A stretch of DNA of 64,000 bases from JABFRG01 sp038210445 (GTDB taxonomy: Bacteria; Myxococcota_A; Polyangia; Polyangiales; Polyangiaceae). This document shows, one piece after another, positions 45,576-54,489 of the stretch. Position 1 is the stretch's first letter. Every line of letters starts with the position of its first letter. The stretch spans positions 1 through 64,000 of the forward strand of contig JBBQWQ010000042.1 in NCBI GenBank assembly GCA_038210445.1, read 5' to 3'. The position numbers and the translations under genes are program-made. The notes under the pieces are model-generated. The model did no database searches. It saw nothing but the letters and a program-made list of their open reading frames with translations, and was not told where the DNA came from.

Positions 45576-46761
45576 TCCGAAGAATGCGCGCGGCCTCCGC
45601 GAAGCTGGGGTCCTCCGGGTGCTGCGCGGCGAGAGCTGCGTAGCGGCGTGCCGCCTGCGGATAGTCGCCCGCGGCCACGGCGTCGAGCGCCAAGCGCTCG
45701 TCGGTACGGGGAGTCTGCGCGGTCCGTGGGGGGAGGCGCGTCGCCGCAGGCGGACGCGAGGCCAGCGCCGTCGAAGGGGCGCTTGGTGTGGCGGAAGCCG
45801 AGGGCGCGACCCTGACCACCGGAGCCACGCTCGAAGCAGGCTGCGCAGGCGGCGGAACGCTCACCCGCATCGACGCCGAGCGAGTCACACGCGCGCCGCC
45901 CGACGTCATCCCGGGCTTGGAGACGGACGAGACGAAGAGCAATAGGACCATCGGTGCCGTGAGCATCGCGATGAGCTTCTTCGGTCGCGACGCTTCACGC
46001 CAGCCGCGCTTCAGCTTTGCTGCCGTCGATTCCGAGGTCTGGCTCGGCACCGCGTGCGCCGGCGGCTCGACGGCGACGACCACACCGAGCGGCGTATCCG
46101 TGGGGAGGGCCGGCGGCACCGCCCTGATGGGGGGGGGAACAACGACCGGAACCGCGCGCGTCATCGGCTCTGGCTCGACCGGCGGCATGGTGAGCGCCCT
46201 CGAAGGCCCTCGAAGGACGACGTGTGCGCCGGCCGCCGGCACGTGGTTCTCCTGAAGCGGCGCGAAGCGGGTGCGGGCCGACTCCGGTAGCGATTGCCGC
46301 GGCGCACGGCCTTCCCAGCGCTGGGTAGGCGGGTCGAGATCGGGCTCGCGTTCGGGCGGGCACAGGAGCATGCCGACAGTGCGGGGCTCGGACTCGAGCG
46401 CCGGGATGGCCATGGTGACCGGCGTGTGCTCCTGGGTGCGTAGCGAGATGCCCAGACGCACGTCGCCAAGGTCCACCGTCGAACCGGGCAGCAACGATAC
46501 CCATCCCCGACCGGCCACGTCGAGACCATCGACCACCAACGGTGCGCCGGCGAGCGCTGCAACCGAAAGGGTCGATCCGTTGAACGCCAGCGCGAGATGG
46601 TTCGAGGCCACACCCCTGCCAGCGATGCGCCACGAAGCCTTGGTGCCCACCGAAACCGGTGGCGCTGCGACGCCCACCTCGAACGCGATCTCCTGGTAGT
46701 GCACGCCGCGACCGGCGAGCAGGCGAACGACGACCTCGTCGAGTGTAGCGCCGCGGTTCAT
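45562..46761 (-). CDS. FHA-domain membrane protein with TPR-like end (Tad locus)
   Basis: 399 residues, last gene of the Tad operon; its ATG overlaps the TPR lipoprotein stop by 4 bp. The N-terminal half is an FHA-like beta sandwich (VGTKASWRIAGRGVASNHLALAF, LVVDGLDVAGRGWVSLLPG) with Ser-Asn-His in place of the usual Ser-Arg-His. A Pro-rich linker precedes a single membrane segment (LIAMLTAPMVLLLFVSSV) and a C-terminal TPR-type hairpin (AVAAGDYPQAARRYAALAAQHPEDP). Its place in the operon suggests it regulates or scaffolds the pilus machine (inference). Confidence 0.75.
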   Translation of the reverse strand: MNRGATLDEVVVRLLAGRGVHYQEIAFEVGVAAPPVSVGTKASWRIAGRGVASNHLALAFNGSTLSVAALAGAPLVVDGLDVAGRGWVSLLPGSTVDLGDVRLGISLRTQEHTPVTMAIPALESEPRTVGMLLCPPEREPDLDPPTQRWEGRAPRQSLPESARTRFAPLQENHVPAAGAHVVLRGPSRALTMPPVEPEPMTRAVPVVVPPPIRAVPPALPTDTPLGVVVAVEPPAHAVPSQTSESTAAKLKRGWREASRPKKLIAMLTAPMVLLLFVSSVSKPGMTSGGARVTRSASMRVSVPPPAQPASSVAPVVRVAPSASATPSAPSTALASRPPAATRLPPRTAQTPRTDERLALDAVAAGDYPQAARRYAALAAQHPEDPSFAEAARILRSRTK

Positions 46762-47339
46762 TGCGGCACGGCGCGCATGAGGTTCGCGCGCGCCACCTCA
46801 GCCCGCGGGCCATCGGGCGCGAGCCGCAGGTATTCGCGAAACTCTGCGTCCGCTCCCATCACGTTGCCATCGCCGCGCTCGATCTGCGCGAGCGCGTAGT
46901 GTGGATCTGCGAGCCCCGGCTTCGCTGCGATGACGGACCGAAGAGCGCTGCGAGCACCGGCGAGATCGCCGATGGCAGCGCGCACGGTACCCGACGCGTA
47001 GCGCACGTCGACATCCGTGGGGCGGTTGCGCAGGTAGTCTTCCGCATACTCGAGCGCTACCGGGTAGCGACCGTCGGCGACGCACACCGCCATCAGGCGT
47101 CGCACGAGCGGGGCCGCGTCGCCGCCCGCCTTGAGGGCCGCCGCGAAGTACTGCTCGGCCCGCGTCATGTCGCCGATGCGGGCGAAGGCTTCGCCCCGCG
47201 CGGAGAGCTCCGCCGGCCGGGAAGCGCGCCGCATCTCCTCGGCGCCGCGATCCGCAGACATCTGCCGGTCCGCGCAGCCCGTGGCGGTCGCCGCGAAAGC
47301 CATCAATCCGAACGTCGCTACGAGGCACTTGAACATCAC
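46758..47339 (-). CDS. TadD-like TPR lipoprotein
   Basis: 193 residues, GTG start (ATG one codon later), with a lipoprotein signal ending ATGC (lipid Cys at about 22). Three TPR units follow (ELSARGEAFARIGDMTRAEQYFAAALKAG, YPVALEYAEDYLRNRPTD, PHYALAQIERGDGNVMGADAEFREYLRLAPD). TadD proteins of Tad loci are TPR lipoproteins needed for secretin assembly. Both ends overlap neighbouring genes by 4 bp (GTGA and ATGA), so it is part of one operon. Confidence 0.8.
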   Translation of the reverse strand: MMFKCLVATFGLMAFAATATGCADRQMSADRGAEEMRRASRPAELSARGEAFARIGDMTRAEQYFAAALKAGGDAAPLVRRLMAVCVADGRYPVALEYAEDYLRNRPTDVDVRYASGTVRAAIGDLAGARSALRSVIAAKPGLADPHYALAQIERGDGNVMGADAEFREYLRLAPDGPRAEVARANLMRAVPQ

Positions 47340-48190
47340 TTCTTCTCCGGCTTCATGCTCTTCAGATCACGGTCCACTTCCGAGAGCCAGGCGGCGTAGG
47401 GACCGCGCTGACCCTCGGTGAGCAGTCGCAGAACCGTCAGATCCTGACGGGCGACCTCGACGTCCTTGACGGCGAGCATGCGACCCAGCCGCAGGTGCCG
47501 CATGCGGAGCTCGAGCCGGGCTTCGGCCTCGATTTCGCGGGCAATCGCGGTGGCATCGGTGGCGCTCGGCATGTCGCCCGCGACGCGAAAGCAGGCTGCC
47601 GCGAGATCGTAGGTCTTCACCGCGCCCACGATCTCGCGCGGCTCGAAGGGAGCGCGCTCCCGCCCAGCTTCGGCGCGAGCGCGAGCATCTTCTGCGCGCA
47701 CCCGCGCCTCGCCCGGGTCGGCGTGCGGACACGTGAGCGTGGGCGAGCCGAAGATCTCCGGCGGCAGCGAGGGCGCCGCCGCTGCCTCCGGCGCGGGCAT
47801 ACCGAGAATCGCAACGATCGCCAGGAGCAGTGCGCCGACGACCAATCCCTTGGCCACCGATGCGCCATTGACCTTGGACGGGGCCACGACCGCGCCGGCT
47901 CGGCGCTCGAGATAGATCTGCGTGCCACCCACCACCAGCATCGCCGAAGTGGCCAGGGGCGCCACGGTGAAGCCCGATCCATTGAGAAACGACGGCGGCG
48001 ACTCGGCGAGACGACGGATGCGCGCGCCATCGGCGACCAGCTCGATCTCGAAGTGCTCGAACGCAGCCTGGTCCGGCGCGAGGCGGACGTCGCAGTGGGC
48101 GCCGCTACCGATGGTGGCCCGGACGGCCTGCACCAGCGAGCGCTCGTGGGTGCCGTTGGGGTGTTGAACCTGAACGTGCAGCTCTTCCAT
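47336..48190 (-). CDS. FHA-domain membrane protein of the Tad locus
   Basis: 284 residues from the ATG at 48190. An N-terminal FHA-like domain (VRATIGSGAHCDVRLAPDQAAFEHFEIELV, SFLNGSGFTVAPL) is joined to one membrane segment (GLVVGALLLAIVAILGM) and a periplasmic helical region (AAACFRVAGDMPSATDATAIAREIEAEARLELR). It lies 5 bp after tadC and overlaps the TPR gene by 4 bp. No canonical tad locus in the type species has FHA proteins, so these two are the unusual feature of the operon. Confidence 0.78.
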   Translation of the reverse strand: MEELHVQVQHPNGTHERSLVQAVRATIGSGAHCDVRLAPDQAAFEHFEIELVADGARIRRLAESPPSFLNGSGFTVAPLATSAMLVVGGTQIYLERRAGAVVAPSKVNGASVAKGLVVGALLLAIVAILGMPAPEAAAAPSLPPEIFGSPTLTCPHADPGEARVRAEDARARAEAGRERAPFEPREIVGAVKTYDLAAACFRVAGDMPSATDATAIAREIEAEARLELRMRHLRLGRMLAVKDVEVARQDLTVLRLLTEGQRGPYAAWLSEVDRDLKSMKPEKK

Positions 48191-48195
48191 GGCGG

Positions 48196-49098
48196 TCACA
48201 GTCCCTGGGCTTTGAGCTGAATGGCGATGGGGGCGACGATGACGATGAGGATCGCGAGAAAGAGCAGCATGAGCGGACCGATCATCTGCACCGCAGCGTT
48301 GGAGGCCGCCTCTTCGCCGAGCACGCTCCGCTTCTGGCGGAGCACGTCCGCCTGAATCTGCAGCACGTCGGCAACCGGGCTTCCGCGGAGCTCGGCCTGG
48401 ACCACCGAACCCACGAACTCCTGAACGATGGGCGTCGGCGCTCGATCGGCGAGCTCGTCGAGGGCCTCGCGACGGCTCCGGCCCAGCGAAAGATTGAGGA
48501 GAATGAGCGAGAGCTCCTCGACCAGCGGATCGTCGGGGGTGCCCGAGTGGTCGACGGTCATGCGCAGCGCGCCGGGAAAATCGAGACCGGCGCCGAGCCC
48601 AAGGGCGAGCAGCTCGATGGCCGGCGGGAGCCGACGTCCGATGGACTTCAGGCGCTCTGCCGCGACGCTGGAGAGGGTCATGAACGGTGCCACCGCGCCG
48701 AAGGCCGCGATCCCCGCGGCGAGCCAGAGGGTCGACTTGAGAAGGACGGCAACGCCGACGCCCACCCCGCCGCCGAGGACCGACGCGACGATGGAGAGGG
48801 CGACCATCTCCTCTGCGTGAAGTCCCATGTAGTCGCCGGCCATGCACACCTTTCGGTCGATGGCGGCTAGGTGTTGCTCGGAAACCACGTGACGCACCCG
48901 GGCACCGATCCACCGGAGCAAAGGCTCCACCGGCGCGATCCCCTTCCCGCTCGCGAGCATCTTCTGCCGCTTGAACCCACGCATGCCAGTGCGGCGCACC
49001 GCGGGCGAAGGCGCTGCTCCCACCAGCCTCCCGAGAAGGAAGAACGACAGGAAGGTCGTGAGCCCGAGACCGACCTTGAGAAGGAGCGCGGAGCTCAT
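48196..49098 (-). CDS. tadC: TadC-like inner-membrane platform protein (T2SSF domain)
   Basis: 300 residues from the ATG at 49098. It has an N-terminal membrane segment, a central region that binds the assembly motor in the family, and C-terminal membrane segments (IGPLMLLFLAILIVIVAPIAI). The GspF signature is in RLPPAIELLALGLGAGLDFPGALRMTVDH and ADVLQIQADVLRQKRSVLGEE. TadC pairs with TadB to form the base of the type IVc pilus. Overlaps tadB by 4 bp. Confidence 0.88.
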   Translation of the reverse strand: MSSALLLKVGLGLTTFLSFFLLGRLVGAAPSPAVRRTGMRGFKRQKMLASGKGIAPVEPLLRWIGARVRHVVSEQHLAAIDRKVCMAGDYMGLHAEEMVALSIVASVLGGGVGVGVAVLLKSTLWLAAGIAAFGAVAPFMTLSSVAAERLKSIGRRLPPAIELLALGLGAGLDFPGALRMTVDHSGTPDDPLVEELSLILLNLSLGRSRREALDELADRAPTPIVQEFVGSVVQAELRGSPVADVLQIQADVLRQKRSVLGEEAASNAAVQMIGPLMLLFLAILIVIVAPIAIQLKAQGL

Positions 49099-49952
49099 AC
49101 GTCCACCTGCATGATCTTCCAGCCGAGCGCGAGCGACGCGAGCCACAGGGATACCGCGACGCCGATGCAGAGGTGACCGACGAAGGTGTTCTGAAGCGGC
49201 TCGAAGTAGCCCGGCCGCACCAGGTTGAAGACGAAGACGATGACCAGCGGAAAGACCGCGAGCACCAGGAGCTGGATGCGCGCTTCCGCGGTCTTCGCCC
49301 GCACCACGCCGAGCATGCGGTTGATCTCCCGGAGCATGGTGGCGGTCCGCTCGAGCACCGACGGGAGGTTGCCGCCGACCCGCAGGCCCACCAGCACCGC
49401 CGACAGCGCCACGTCGACCCAACGGCTCTTGATGCGGGCCGACATGGCCAGGAGCGCGTCTTCCAGGGTGCTGCCCACGCGCATCTCCTTCAGCACCCGC
49501 TCCACCTCTTCACGGGTCGGTTGCGGAAGGACCATGGTCGTGGCTTGAAGGGCGTTCGCAGCGCTCGGCACCGTCTTCATGGCGTTGGCGAGGGCGAGCA
49601 CGAACCCGTCGACCTGATCCTCGAGAAGCGCCAGGCGCTTCCCCCGGAGGTGCAGCAGGTAGAACGGGGGAATGACGCCCACGACGAGGACCCACATGGG
49701 CAGCACGGTCGGGAGATCGGTGAGTACGTTGGAGGCGACCAGCAGGAGGGCCACCGCGCCTTGCACCATGACGATCTTCTGCCCCGACTCCGGCCGGAAC
49801 AGCACCCGGAGGGTGCCGTTCAGGTGCGCCACGTAGCGCGCGTGGTACCGAGAGAGCGCCGTCTGTCCGGAGGCGATCGCGTAGACCACCAGGGTCGCGG
49901 AGAAGGCGGTGAGGAGCAGGGCGCCCAGGCGGAGGCCGGTGAGCGCGCTCAT
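49095..49952 (-). CDS. tadB: TadB-like inner-membrane platform protein (T2SSF domain)
   Basis: 285 residues from the ATG at 49952. Hydrophobic segments at the N-terminus (LGALLLTAFSATLVVYAIA), middle (VALLLVASNVLTDLPTVLPMWVLVVGVIPPFYL) and C-terminus (LLVLAVFPLVIVFVFNLV; LCIGVAVSLWLASLALG) bracket the T2SSF domain (DQVDGFVLALANAMKTVPSAANALQATTMVLPQP, RVGGNLPSVLERTATMLREI). It is placed directly after the secretin gene with a 4-bp overlap; the ATPase genes usually found between them are missing. Confidence 0.88.
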   Translation of the reverse strand: MSALTGLRLGALLLTAFSATLVVYAIASGQTALSRYHARYVAHLNGTLRVLFRPESGQKIVMVQGAVALLLVASNVLTDLPTVLPMWVLVVGVIPPFYLLHLRGKRLALLEDQVDGFVLALANAMKTVPSAANALQATTMVLPQPTREEVERVLKEMRVGSTLEDALLAMSARIKSRWVDVALSAVLVGLRVGGNLPSVLERTATMLREINRMLGVVRAKTAEARIQLLVLAVFPLVIVFVFNLVRPGYFEPLQNTFVGHLCIGVAVSLWLASLALGWKIMQVDV

Positions 49953-51286
49953 TTTCGGACCATCGGCACCGAGCCGGGCTTCTTCTCGTAGGCGTTCACC
50001 TTCTCGATATCGCCGTCGTAGTCGGCGAACTTGGCGATGGCGGTGTCGACCATCTCGGCAGCGGAAGCGGGCACGCTCTCGACCACGCTGGGCACCACGA
50101 AGACGGCGCCCTCGGTCTGCAGGTCGAGGTTGCTGTGCGAGGCGAACAGCAGGCCGAGCACCGGAATCTCGCTGAGGAACGGGATACCCGAGGTGGAGTG
50201 CGCGCGAGACTGGGCGCGGATACCGGAGAGGACGATGGACTGGCCCAGCTTGAGCGTGATGTTGGTCATCAGCTTCGAGGTGGTGCGTCCCGGGAGCGCC
50301 GAGCCCTGCGCCCCAGCGCTGAGATCGCTCACGTCGGCCATGAGCCGCATCTCGACCTCGCGTTTGGCCACGTTGTAGCGCGGCAGCACGGTGACCTCGG
50401 TGCCGAAGGAGATCTTCTGGATGCCGGCGGTGAGCCCGGCATTGACCGCGAAGTTCTGCTCGCCACCGTTGGCGAAGGTGGCCTCGACGCCGTTGTTGGT
50501 GACGATAGTGGCCTGCTTCAGCACCTTCGCCCAGCCCTTGCTCGACGCGATGTCGAGGCGCGGGAGCGGCTGATTGGTGATGCTGGCGGTGGCCGCCTGG
50601 CTGCCCGCAGAGAAGTCGAAGGAGAGCGCACTCTTGACCACCGAATCCCCGCCGATGTGGCCGGGCCAGCTGATGCCGACGCCGTAGCTCGAGTTCTTGT
50701 CGTACTGGACGAAGTAGAAGTCGATGCGGATGATGTACTTGCCGTTGCTGTCGGCGGAGCCCCCGCCCCCGGGCAGGGTCACCAGCGATTCCACCTGGTT
50801 CGGGTAGAGCGCGGCGACCCGCTGCACGCGCTTGAGGTCGACGTCATTTGCCACCACGCCGTCGATGACGATGCGCGAGCCGACGCGCTTAACGCCGAGC
50901 CCCGGAAGGCCGTCGAGGAGCTGCGTGAGCTCCTTCTCGACCACCACCGGAGAGCGCGCGAAGACGTGGATGGTGAGGTTGACCTGCGAGCCGTCGTTCT
51001 TGATGAGCAGCAGGCTGGTGGTGCCGGCCTTCTTGCCATTGATGACGAAGGCGCCATTGTCGGAAGTGAGCTTGATCTCGACGATTCCGCCAGAACCCTC
51101 GGAGAAGTTCTTCACGTCGCGGGCGGAGATGGTCTTGGTTTCGCCCACGGAGATGACCACCTCGTCGCCATTCTTCGCCACTTCGGCGCCGCTGCTCTGG
51201 GCGCGCGCCACGCTGGGCGCGAAGGCGACGAACGTTGCGATGACCAGACCGAGAGCGGAGATTGCGCGGGAGCGACGGGGGATCAT
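49949..51286 (-). CDS. rcpA: RcpA/CpaC-type outer-membrane secretin
   Basis: 445 residues from the ATG at 51286 with a signal peptide (LGLVIATFVAFAPSVARA). The N-terminal domain is the pilus-specific one (VVISVGETKTISARDVKNF, GKKAGTTSLLLIKNDGSQVNLTIHVF) followed by a BON-like part (LTQLLDGLPGLGVKRVGSRIVIDG) and the secretin core (PRYNVAKREVEMRLMADVSD, TTSKLMTNITLKLGQSIVLSGI, GIPFLSEIPVLGLLFAS, EGAVFVVPSVVE). It forms the outer-membrane channel for the Flp pilus. Both ends are joined to neighbours by 4-bp overlaps. Confidence 0.93.
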   Translation of the reverse strand: MIPRRSRAISALGLVIATFVAFAPSVARAQSSGAEVAKNGDEVVISVGETKTISARDVKNFSEGSGGIVEIKLTSDNGAFVINGKKAGTTSLLLIKNDGSQVNLTIHVFARSPVVVEKELTQLLDGLPGLGVKRVGSRIVIDGVVANDVDLKRVQRVAALYPNQVESLVTLPGGGGSADSNGKYIIRIDFYFVQYDKNSSYGVGISWPGHIGGDSVVKSALSFDFSAGSQAATASITNQPLPRLDIASSKGWAKVLKQATIVTNNGVEATFANGGEQNFAVNAGLTAGIQKISFGTEVTVLPRYNVAKREVEMRLMADVSDLSAGAQGSALPGRTTSKLMTNITLKLGQSIVLSGIRAQSRAHSTSGIPFLSEIPVLGLLFASHSNLDLQTEGAVFVVPSVVESVPASAAEMVDTAIAKFADYDGDIEKVNAYEKKPGSVPMVRK

Positions 51287-52062
51287 TTCTTCACTTCTTT
51301 CAATTCGGTGGGGCCGGTGGGGGAGCGACGACGGGGGTTCTGGAGAAGCTGGCGACGGCTGGAGTCGGTGAGGGTCTGGGCGCTGACGTCGGCGGGCGAC
51401 TCGGCAACCCGCTGATCGTTCGGATTGCGGACGACGGCGGTGAGCTTTCCCTTCTCCATGGCGACCGCCAGGAGCTGGCTCTCCTGGAGCGAGGTGCTCA
51501 GCGTCAGGACGGTGACACGCTTGGATGCAGAGTCCTTCGCGTCCCCTTGGAGGACGTTGGTCTCGGTGCCGGCGGCGAGCACCAGCACCCGCTGGAGGAG
51601 CACAGTGGAGTCCTTCGCTTCGCCGCACACGCAGAGGACGTCCACGAAGTCGCCCGGATGAACCAGAGTCAATACGTCGGTAATATGCACGCGAATGGGG
51701 GTCGCGCGATTGCCCGGCTGCACCAGGCTGCTGAGCGCCCGCTGATCGTCCTTGGCCGCGAGCACGTCGGTCCAGGCCAGGCTCTGCTGCACCGGGATGG
51801 TGGTGGTGGCCCGAAGGCCGACGATCTTCTCCTTGTCCGAGGCGCGAATGACGCGGTCGTCGAGGTAGGAGAGGGGGATGTCGCGGGTGCCGAGCATCGC
51901 TTCCGTGATGGGCTTTCCGCGCGGCACGGTCTCGACGACCACCAGCACTTGCACCCTGCGACCACCGGAGGCCTCGGCCTCGATCTTGCGGAGGTAGAGA
52001 AGCAAGAGGGCGACACTGACGAGACCGGCGATGATGCCGATGAACAGGGGGCGGTTCTTCAC
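51283..52062 (-). CDS. rcpC: RcpC/CpaB-type pilus assembly protein
   Basis: 259 residues with a GTG start overlapping the tadV stop by 4 bp. One N-terminal membrane segment (LFIGIIAGLVSVALLLLYL) anchors a periplasmic protein with a SAF-like domain (VLVVVETVPRGKPITEAMLGTRDIPLSYLDDR, VGLRATTTIPVQQSLAWTDV) and a CpaB C-terminal region (RATPIRVHITDVLTLVHPGDFVDVLCVC). In Tad loci it supports secretin function. Its stop overlaps the rcpA start. Confidence 0.9.
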   Translation of the reverse strand: MKNRPLFIGIIAGLVSVALLLLYLRKIEAEASGGRRVQVLVVVETVPRGKPITEAMLGTRDIPLSYLDDRVIRASDKEKIVGLRATTTIPVQQSLAWTDVLAAKDDQRALSSLVQPGNRATPIRVHITDVLTLVHPGDFVDVLCVCGEAKDSTVLLQRVLVLAAGTETNVLQGDAKDSASKRVTVLTLSTSLQESQLLAVAMEKGKLTAVVRNPNDQRVAESPADVSAQTLTDSSRRQLLQNPRRRSPTGPTELKEVKK

Positions 52063-52610
52063 GGCGCGGCTCGCAGGCTGAAGTAGTGAACGACGAAGGT
52101 GGCGGCGGTACCGATGAAGATGGCGGGGCCGAGCCGGAACCAGGCACGCATCTCTTGCGGGACCTCGCGCTTGGCTTCCTTGCGACGGAGCGGGTTCATC
52201 ACCAGGGTGGTGGTGTTGCCCAGCGTGCGCAGCAGCGTGCCCTGCCAGGCCAGCTTGCTCATGGCGAGCACGGCGGCAGCCACGAACGCGTAGGTTTCGG
52301 CCTCGAGGCCCGCGAGCGGGTGGAGTAGCGCGCCGATGGCCGCGAACAGCTTCACGTCACCGCCGCCCATGCCACCACGAAGGTGCATGAAGAGCGGGGC
52401 TAGGCCGCACGCCAGCGCGCCGCCGAAGGCGAAGCCGCCCTCGCTCAGTGCCCCACCCGGGCCGTGCACGCTGGCGCCGTGAATGGCGTGGGCCACGATG
52501 GCCAGAGCCAGCGCGGGAAAGGTGATCTGGTTCGGAATGTGGCCGGTGCGAAAGTCGGTCCACGCCGCGCACGCAGCGAGGGCGACCGCACCCAGGAAAA
52601 AGTAGAGCAT
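52059..52610 (-). CDS. tadV: TadV/CpaA-type prepilin peptidase
   Basis: 183 residues, several membrane segments. The two catalytic aspartates of the GxGD aspartic peptidases are seen: D19 in AAWTDFRTGHIPN and D85 in MGGGDVKLFAAIGALL. It should cleave the leader of the Flp prepilin and pseudopilins in the inner membrane. It follows the second Flp-like gene by 9 bp and overlaps rcpC by 4 bp. Confidence 0.92.
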   Translation of the reverse strand: MLYFFLGAVALAACAAWTDFRTGHIPNQITFPALALAIVAHAIHGASVHGPGGALSEGGFAFGGALACGLAPLFMHLRGGMGGGDVKLFAAIGALLHPLAGLEAETYAFVAAAVLAMSKLAWQGTLLRTLGNTTTLVMNPLRRKEAKREVPQEMRAWFRLGPAIFIGTAATFVVHYFSLRAAP

Positions 52611-52619
52611 GGGGGCGTC

Positions 52620-52790
52620 TCAGGGGTAGGGGCAGAGGACGAAGGACCGCACGAGCTCGAAGCTGTGCAGCAGCGCGACGCCGAGGCCTACGAGCGCGGC
52701 CATGGATGCGAGCGCGACGGTACCCACGAGGATGGTGTACTCGACGGTCACCGCGCCGCGGGAACGCGCTCGGTTTCGGTATCGAACCAT
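52620..52790 (-). CDS. Flp-family pilin-like protein (second copy)
   Basis: 56 residues, ATG at 52790 and stop at 52620. The prepilin signature is RSRGAVTVEYTILVG (cut expected before the Ala after Gly, with Glu at +5 and Tyr at +6), followed by a hydrophobic stretch (TVALASMAALVGLGVALL) and a short tail. Such a short Flp-like protein may be a minor pilin. It starts the downstream half of the Tad operon, just after the 183-bp element. Confidence 0.8.
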   Translation of the reverse strand: MVRYRNRARSRGAVTVEYTILVGTVALASMAALVGLGVALLHSFELVRSFVLCPYP

Positions 52791-52830
52791 GCTCTCCACT
52801 CGGCCGCGCCGCGCGAGGGTTGCGTACTAC

Positions 52831-53013
52831 CTAGCCCGGACTATTCATGGTTCCGGGGCTGCATGTCACGATGCATCGGGAAATCTCGGGCGTACGGCGG
52901 TTCTCGACCCTGCGAAGGAACAACAGTCCGTCTCGGGTCTGCGATCCGGCGTGCGCCCGCCTTTCCCGCGCCTCGTGCCATTCGCCTACCGGCCCATGAA
53001 TAATCCGGGCTAG
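52831..53013. mobile_element. 183-bp MITE-like element with 20-bp inverted ends
   Basis: The left end reads ctagcccggactattcatgg (52831-52850) and the right end its reverse complement with one mismatch, ccatgaataatccgggctag (52994-53013). The 143 bp between encode nothing recognisable. The size and inverted termini fit a miniature non-autonomous transposon; a CTAG or TA target site duplication at each border is possible because the ends themselves start and finish with CTAG. It supplies the stop codon of the protease propeptide gene on the minus strand. Confidence 0.65.
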
Positions 53014-53765
53014 AACCGCGCAGTTTCGTTCACGGTCACCACCGCACCGGTGATCGCGTCGACCAGCGCCTCGGGCGCGATGCAGGTACCTCCCGCGACG
53101 GACGCCGGGATTCGCCAGACCAGGCGCAAGGCTTCGCTGTCGCGGGCCCACGCAATGAGCTCCGTTGGGTATGGGGTGATCGCTGCAGGGGCGACCTTGC
53201 AGTGAGAGGCAACGGCGCTGAGGGCGCGCTCCCTCGCGGTGCCTTCACCGATCTTCGCTTTTCGTGGCACTGCCCCGATGTCCTCGCGAAAGCCCGCGGC
53301 GGCCATGAAGAAGCGGCCGTCCTTGGTGAGCTCGAAGGTCGAGTCAGTCGCGTCGACCCGGATATCGGTGCCCGGCAGGTAGTGGTTAAAGCGCATGAAG
53401 TAGCGGCCGTCCGGGTCCTGCTCCAACACACGAAGGCGAAGCTCCGACGGGTCGCCGGTGCCATGAAGGTACATGCGATACTTGTCGAAGAAGAGGCGCC
53501 CTTTCTGCTCCGGGGTATCGCCGGGTAGCTGAGGGCCGGGCCCCGCGAAGCCGGGGACGAGCGTTCGCGCCCTGTGGTCGACAATCACCACAGCCCAGTG
53601 CAAGCCGGTGTCGGCGTTCAGGCGCGCTTCGAGCTCCTCCGCTGGCCTGAATCGCGCGGCGACGGACACCTTGGATTGGGGGTTGCGCGGTCGCCCCTGG
53701 GCGGCGCCGACGGCGAGCGCGAGAGCGAGAACGGTGAGAGCGCGAAGACGAAGCGAGCGTTGCAT
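53010..53765 (-). pseudogene. Truncated M4-protease-type propeptide gene (FTP-like domain only)
   Basis: 251 residues from the ATG at 53765 with an AAGGAG site upstream, signal peptide (TVLALALAVGAAQ). The whole product resembles the propeptide of the M4 metalloprotease encoded at 58.7-60.7 kb: DKYRMYLHGTGDPSELRLRV and YLPGTDIRVDATD match the corresponding segments of that protein, and the last residues VDAITGAVVTVNETARF align with VDATTGTALEAKDEARY there. At exactly this point the paralogue continues into its catalytic domain, but this one stops at a TAG provided by the inverted end of the adjacent mobile element. It may still make a secreted propeptide, or be a dead remnant. Confidence 0.75.
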
Positions 53766-53823
53766 GGGATTCTCCTTGTCTTCCGGTCGGCCACGCCGCT
53801 GCGGAGTTGCGAAGAATCTGCGT

Positions 53824-54489
53824 TCAGAGGCGGCTCGGGCCGCGCGGCCGCGCCGGGCCAGGGCGTACGATGGGCCGGTCCTGGACGAACTTCTGCTCGA
53901 GCACCACGAAATCGTCGCGGTCCTTGGTGACGAACGTGAGCGCCGGGCTGCGGGGACGCAAGAGAGGTGCCTTGCCGTCGGAGCCGCTGGTGTCGAGGAG
54001 CAGCGAGATCTGCTCATCCGCCTTGGCGCGGACGACGATGTGGGCGACGCCGGATGCGTCCGTGCGCCCGACCACTTTTCCCAGCCGCTGCACCGGCAAA
54101 TTGGCCCCGTTTTCCGCGCGAATCCCTACCACCGTGAGGTGCTCCAGGGGGCTACACGCTGCAGCGAACCGCACCGGGGGCGACTGCGGCGAGAGCTTTC
54201 GAAGGACCACCCGAACCGGCGACGGCGACGCGTAACCGGCAGGGCATTGCACCGCCACGTCCAGGGCGTCGCCCTCGGTCCCGCGGAGCGAGAGGGCCGC
54301 TCGACCGCCATCGTCGGTCTTGGCGACGTTCTGTCCGGCGAGCGCCAGGTCGACGTTGGGGAGCGGTTGTTGCGGTCCGGCGGTGATGACGATCTCCGCT
54401 TTCATGGCGAAGTTGGTCGGATCCTCGGCCTCGGGCGCCGCGCAGGCGGCCAGCAAGCCGAGGAGCGCACACAGGTTCTTCATGTTCAC
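53824..54489 (-). CDS. Lipoprotein, hypothetical (Tad locus)
   Basis: 221 residues from the GTG at 54489, which overlaps the upstream stop by 4 bp (ATG at 54483 is the alternative). Lipobox LLGLLAAC. The mature part has two Ig-like or transthyretin-like beta segments (NVDLALAGQNVAKTDDGGRAALSLRG; GKVVGRTDASGVAHIVVRA), typical of carboxypeptidase-regulatory-like domains. It is placed between pseudopilin genes and the propeptide gene, so an envelope or pilus-related role is possible but unproven. Confidence 0.72.
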   Translation of the reverse strand: MNMKNLCALLGLLAACAAPEAEDPTNFAMKAEIVITAGPQQPLPNVDLALAGQNVAKTDDGGRAALSLRGTEGDALDVAVQCPAGYASPSPVRVVLRKLSPQSPPVRFAAACSPLEHLTVVGIRAENGANLPVQRLGKVVGRTDASGVAHIVVRAKADEQISLLLDTSGSDGKAPLLRPRSPALTFVTKDRDDFVVLEQKFVQDRPIVRPGPARPRGPSRL

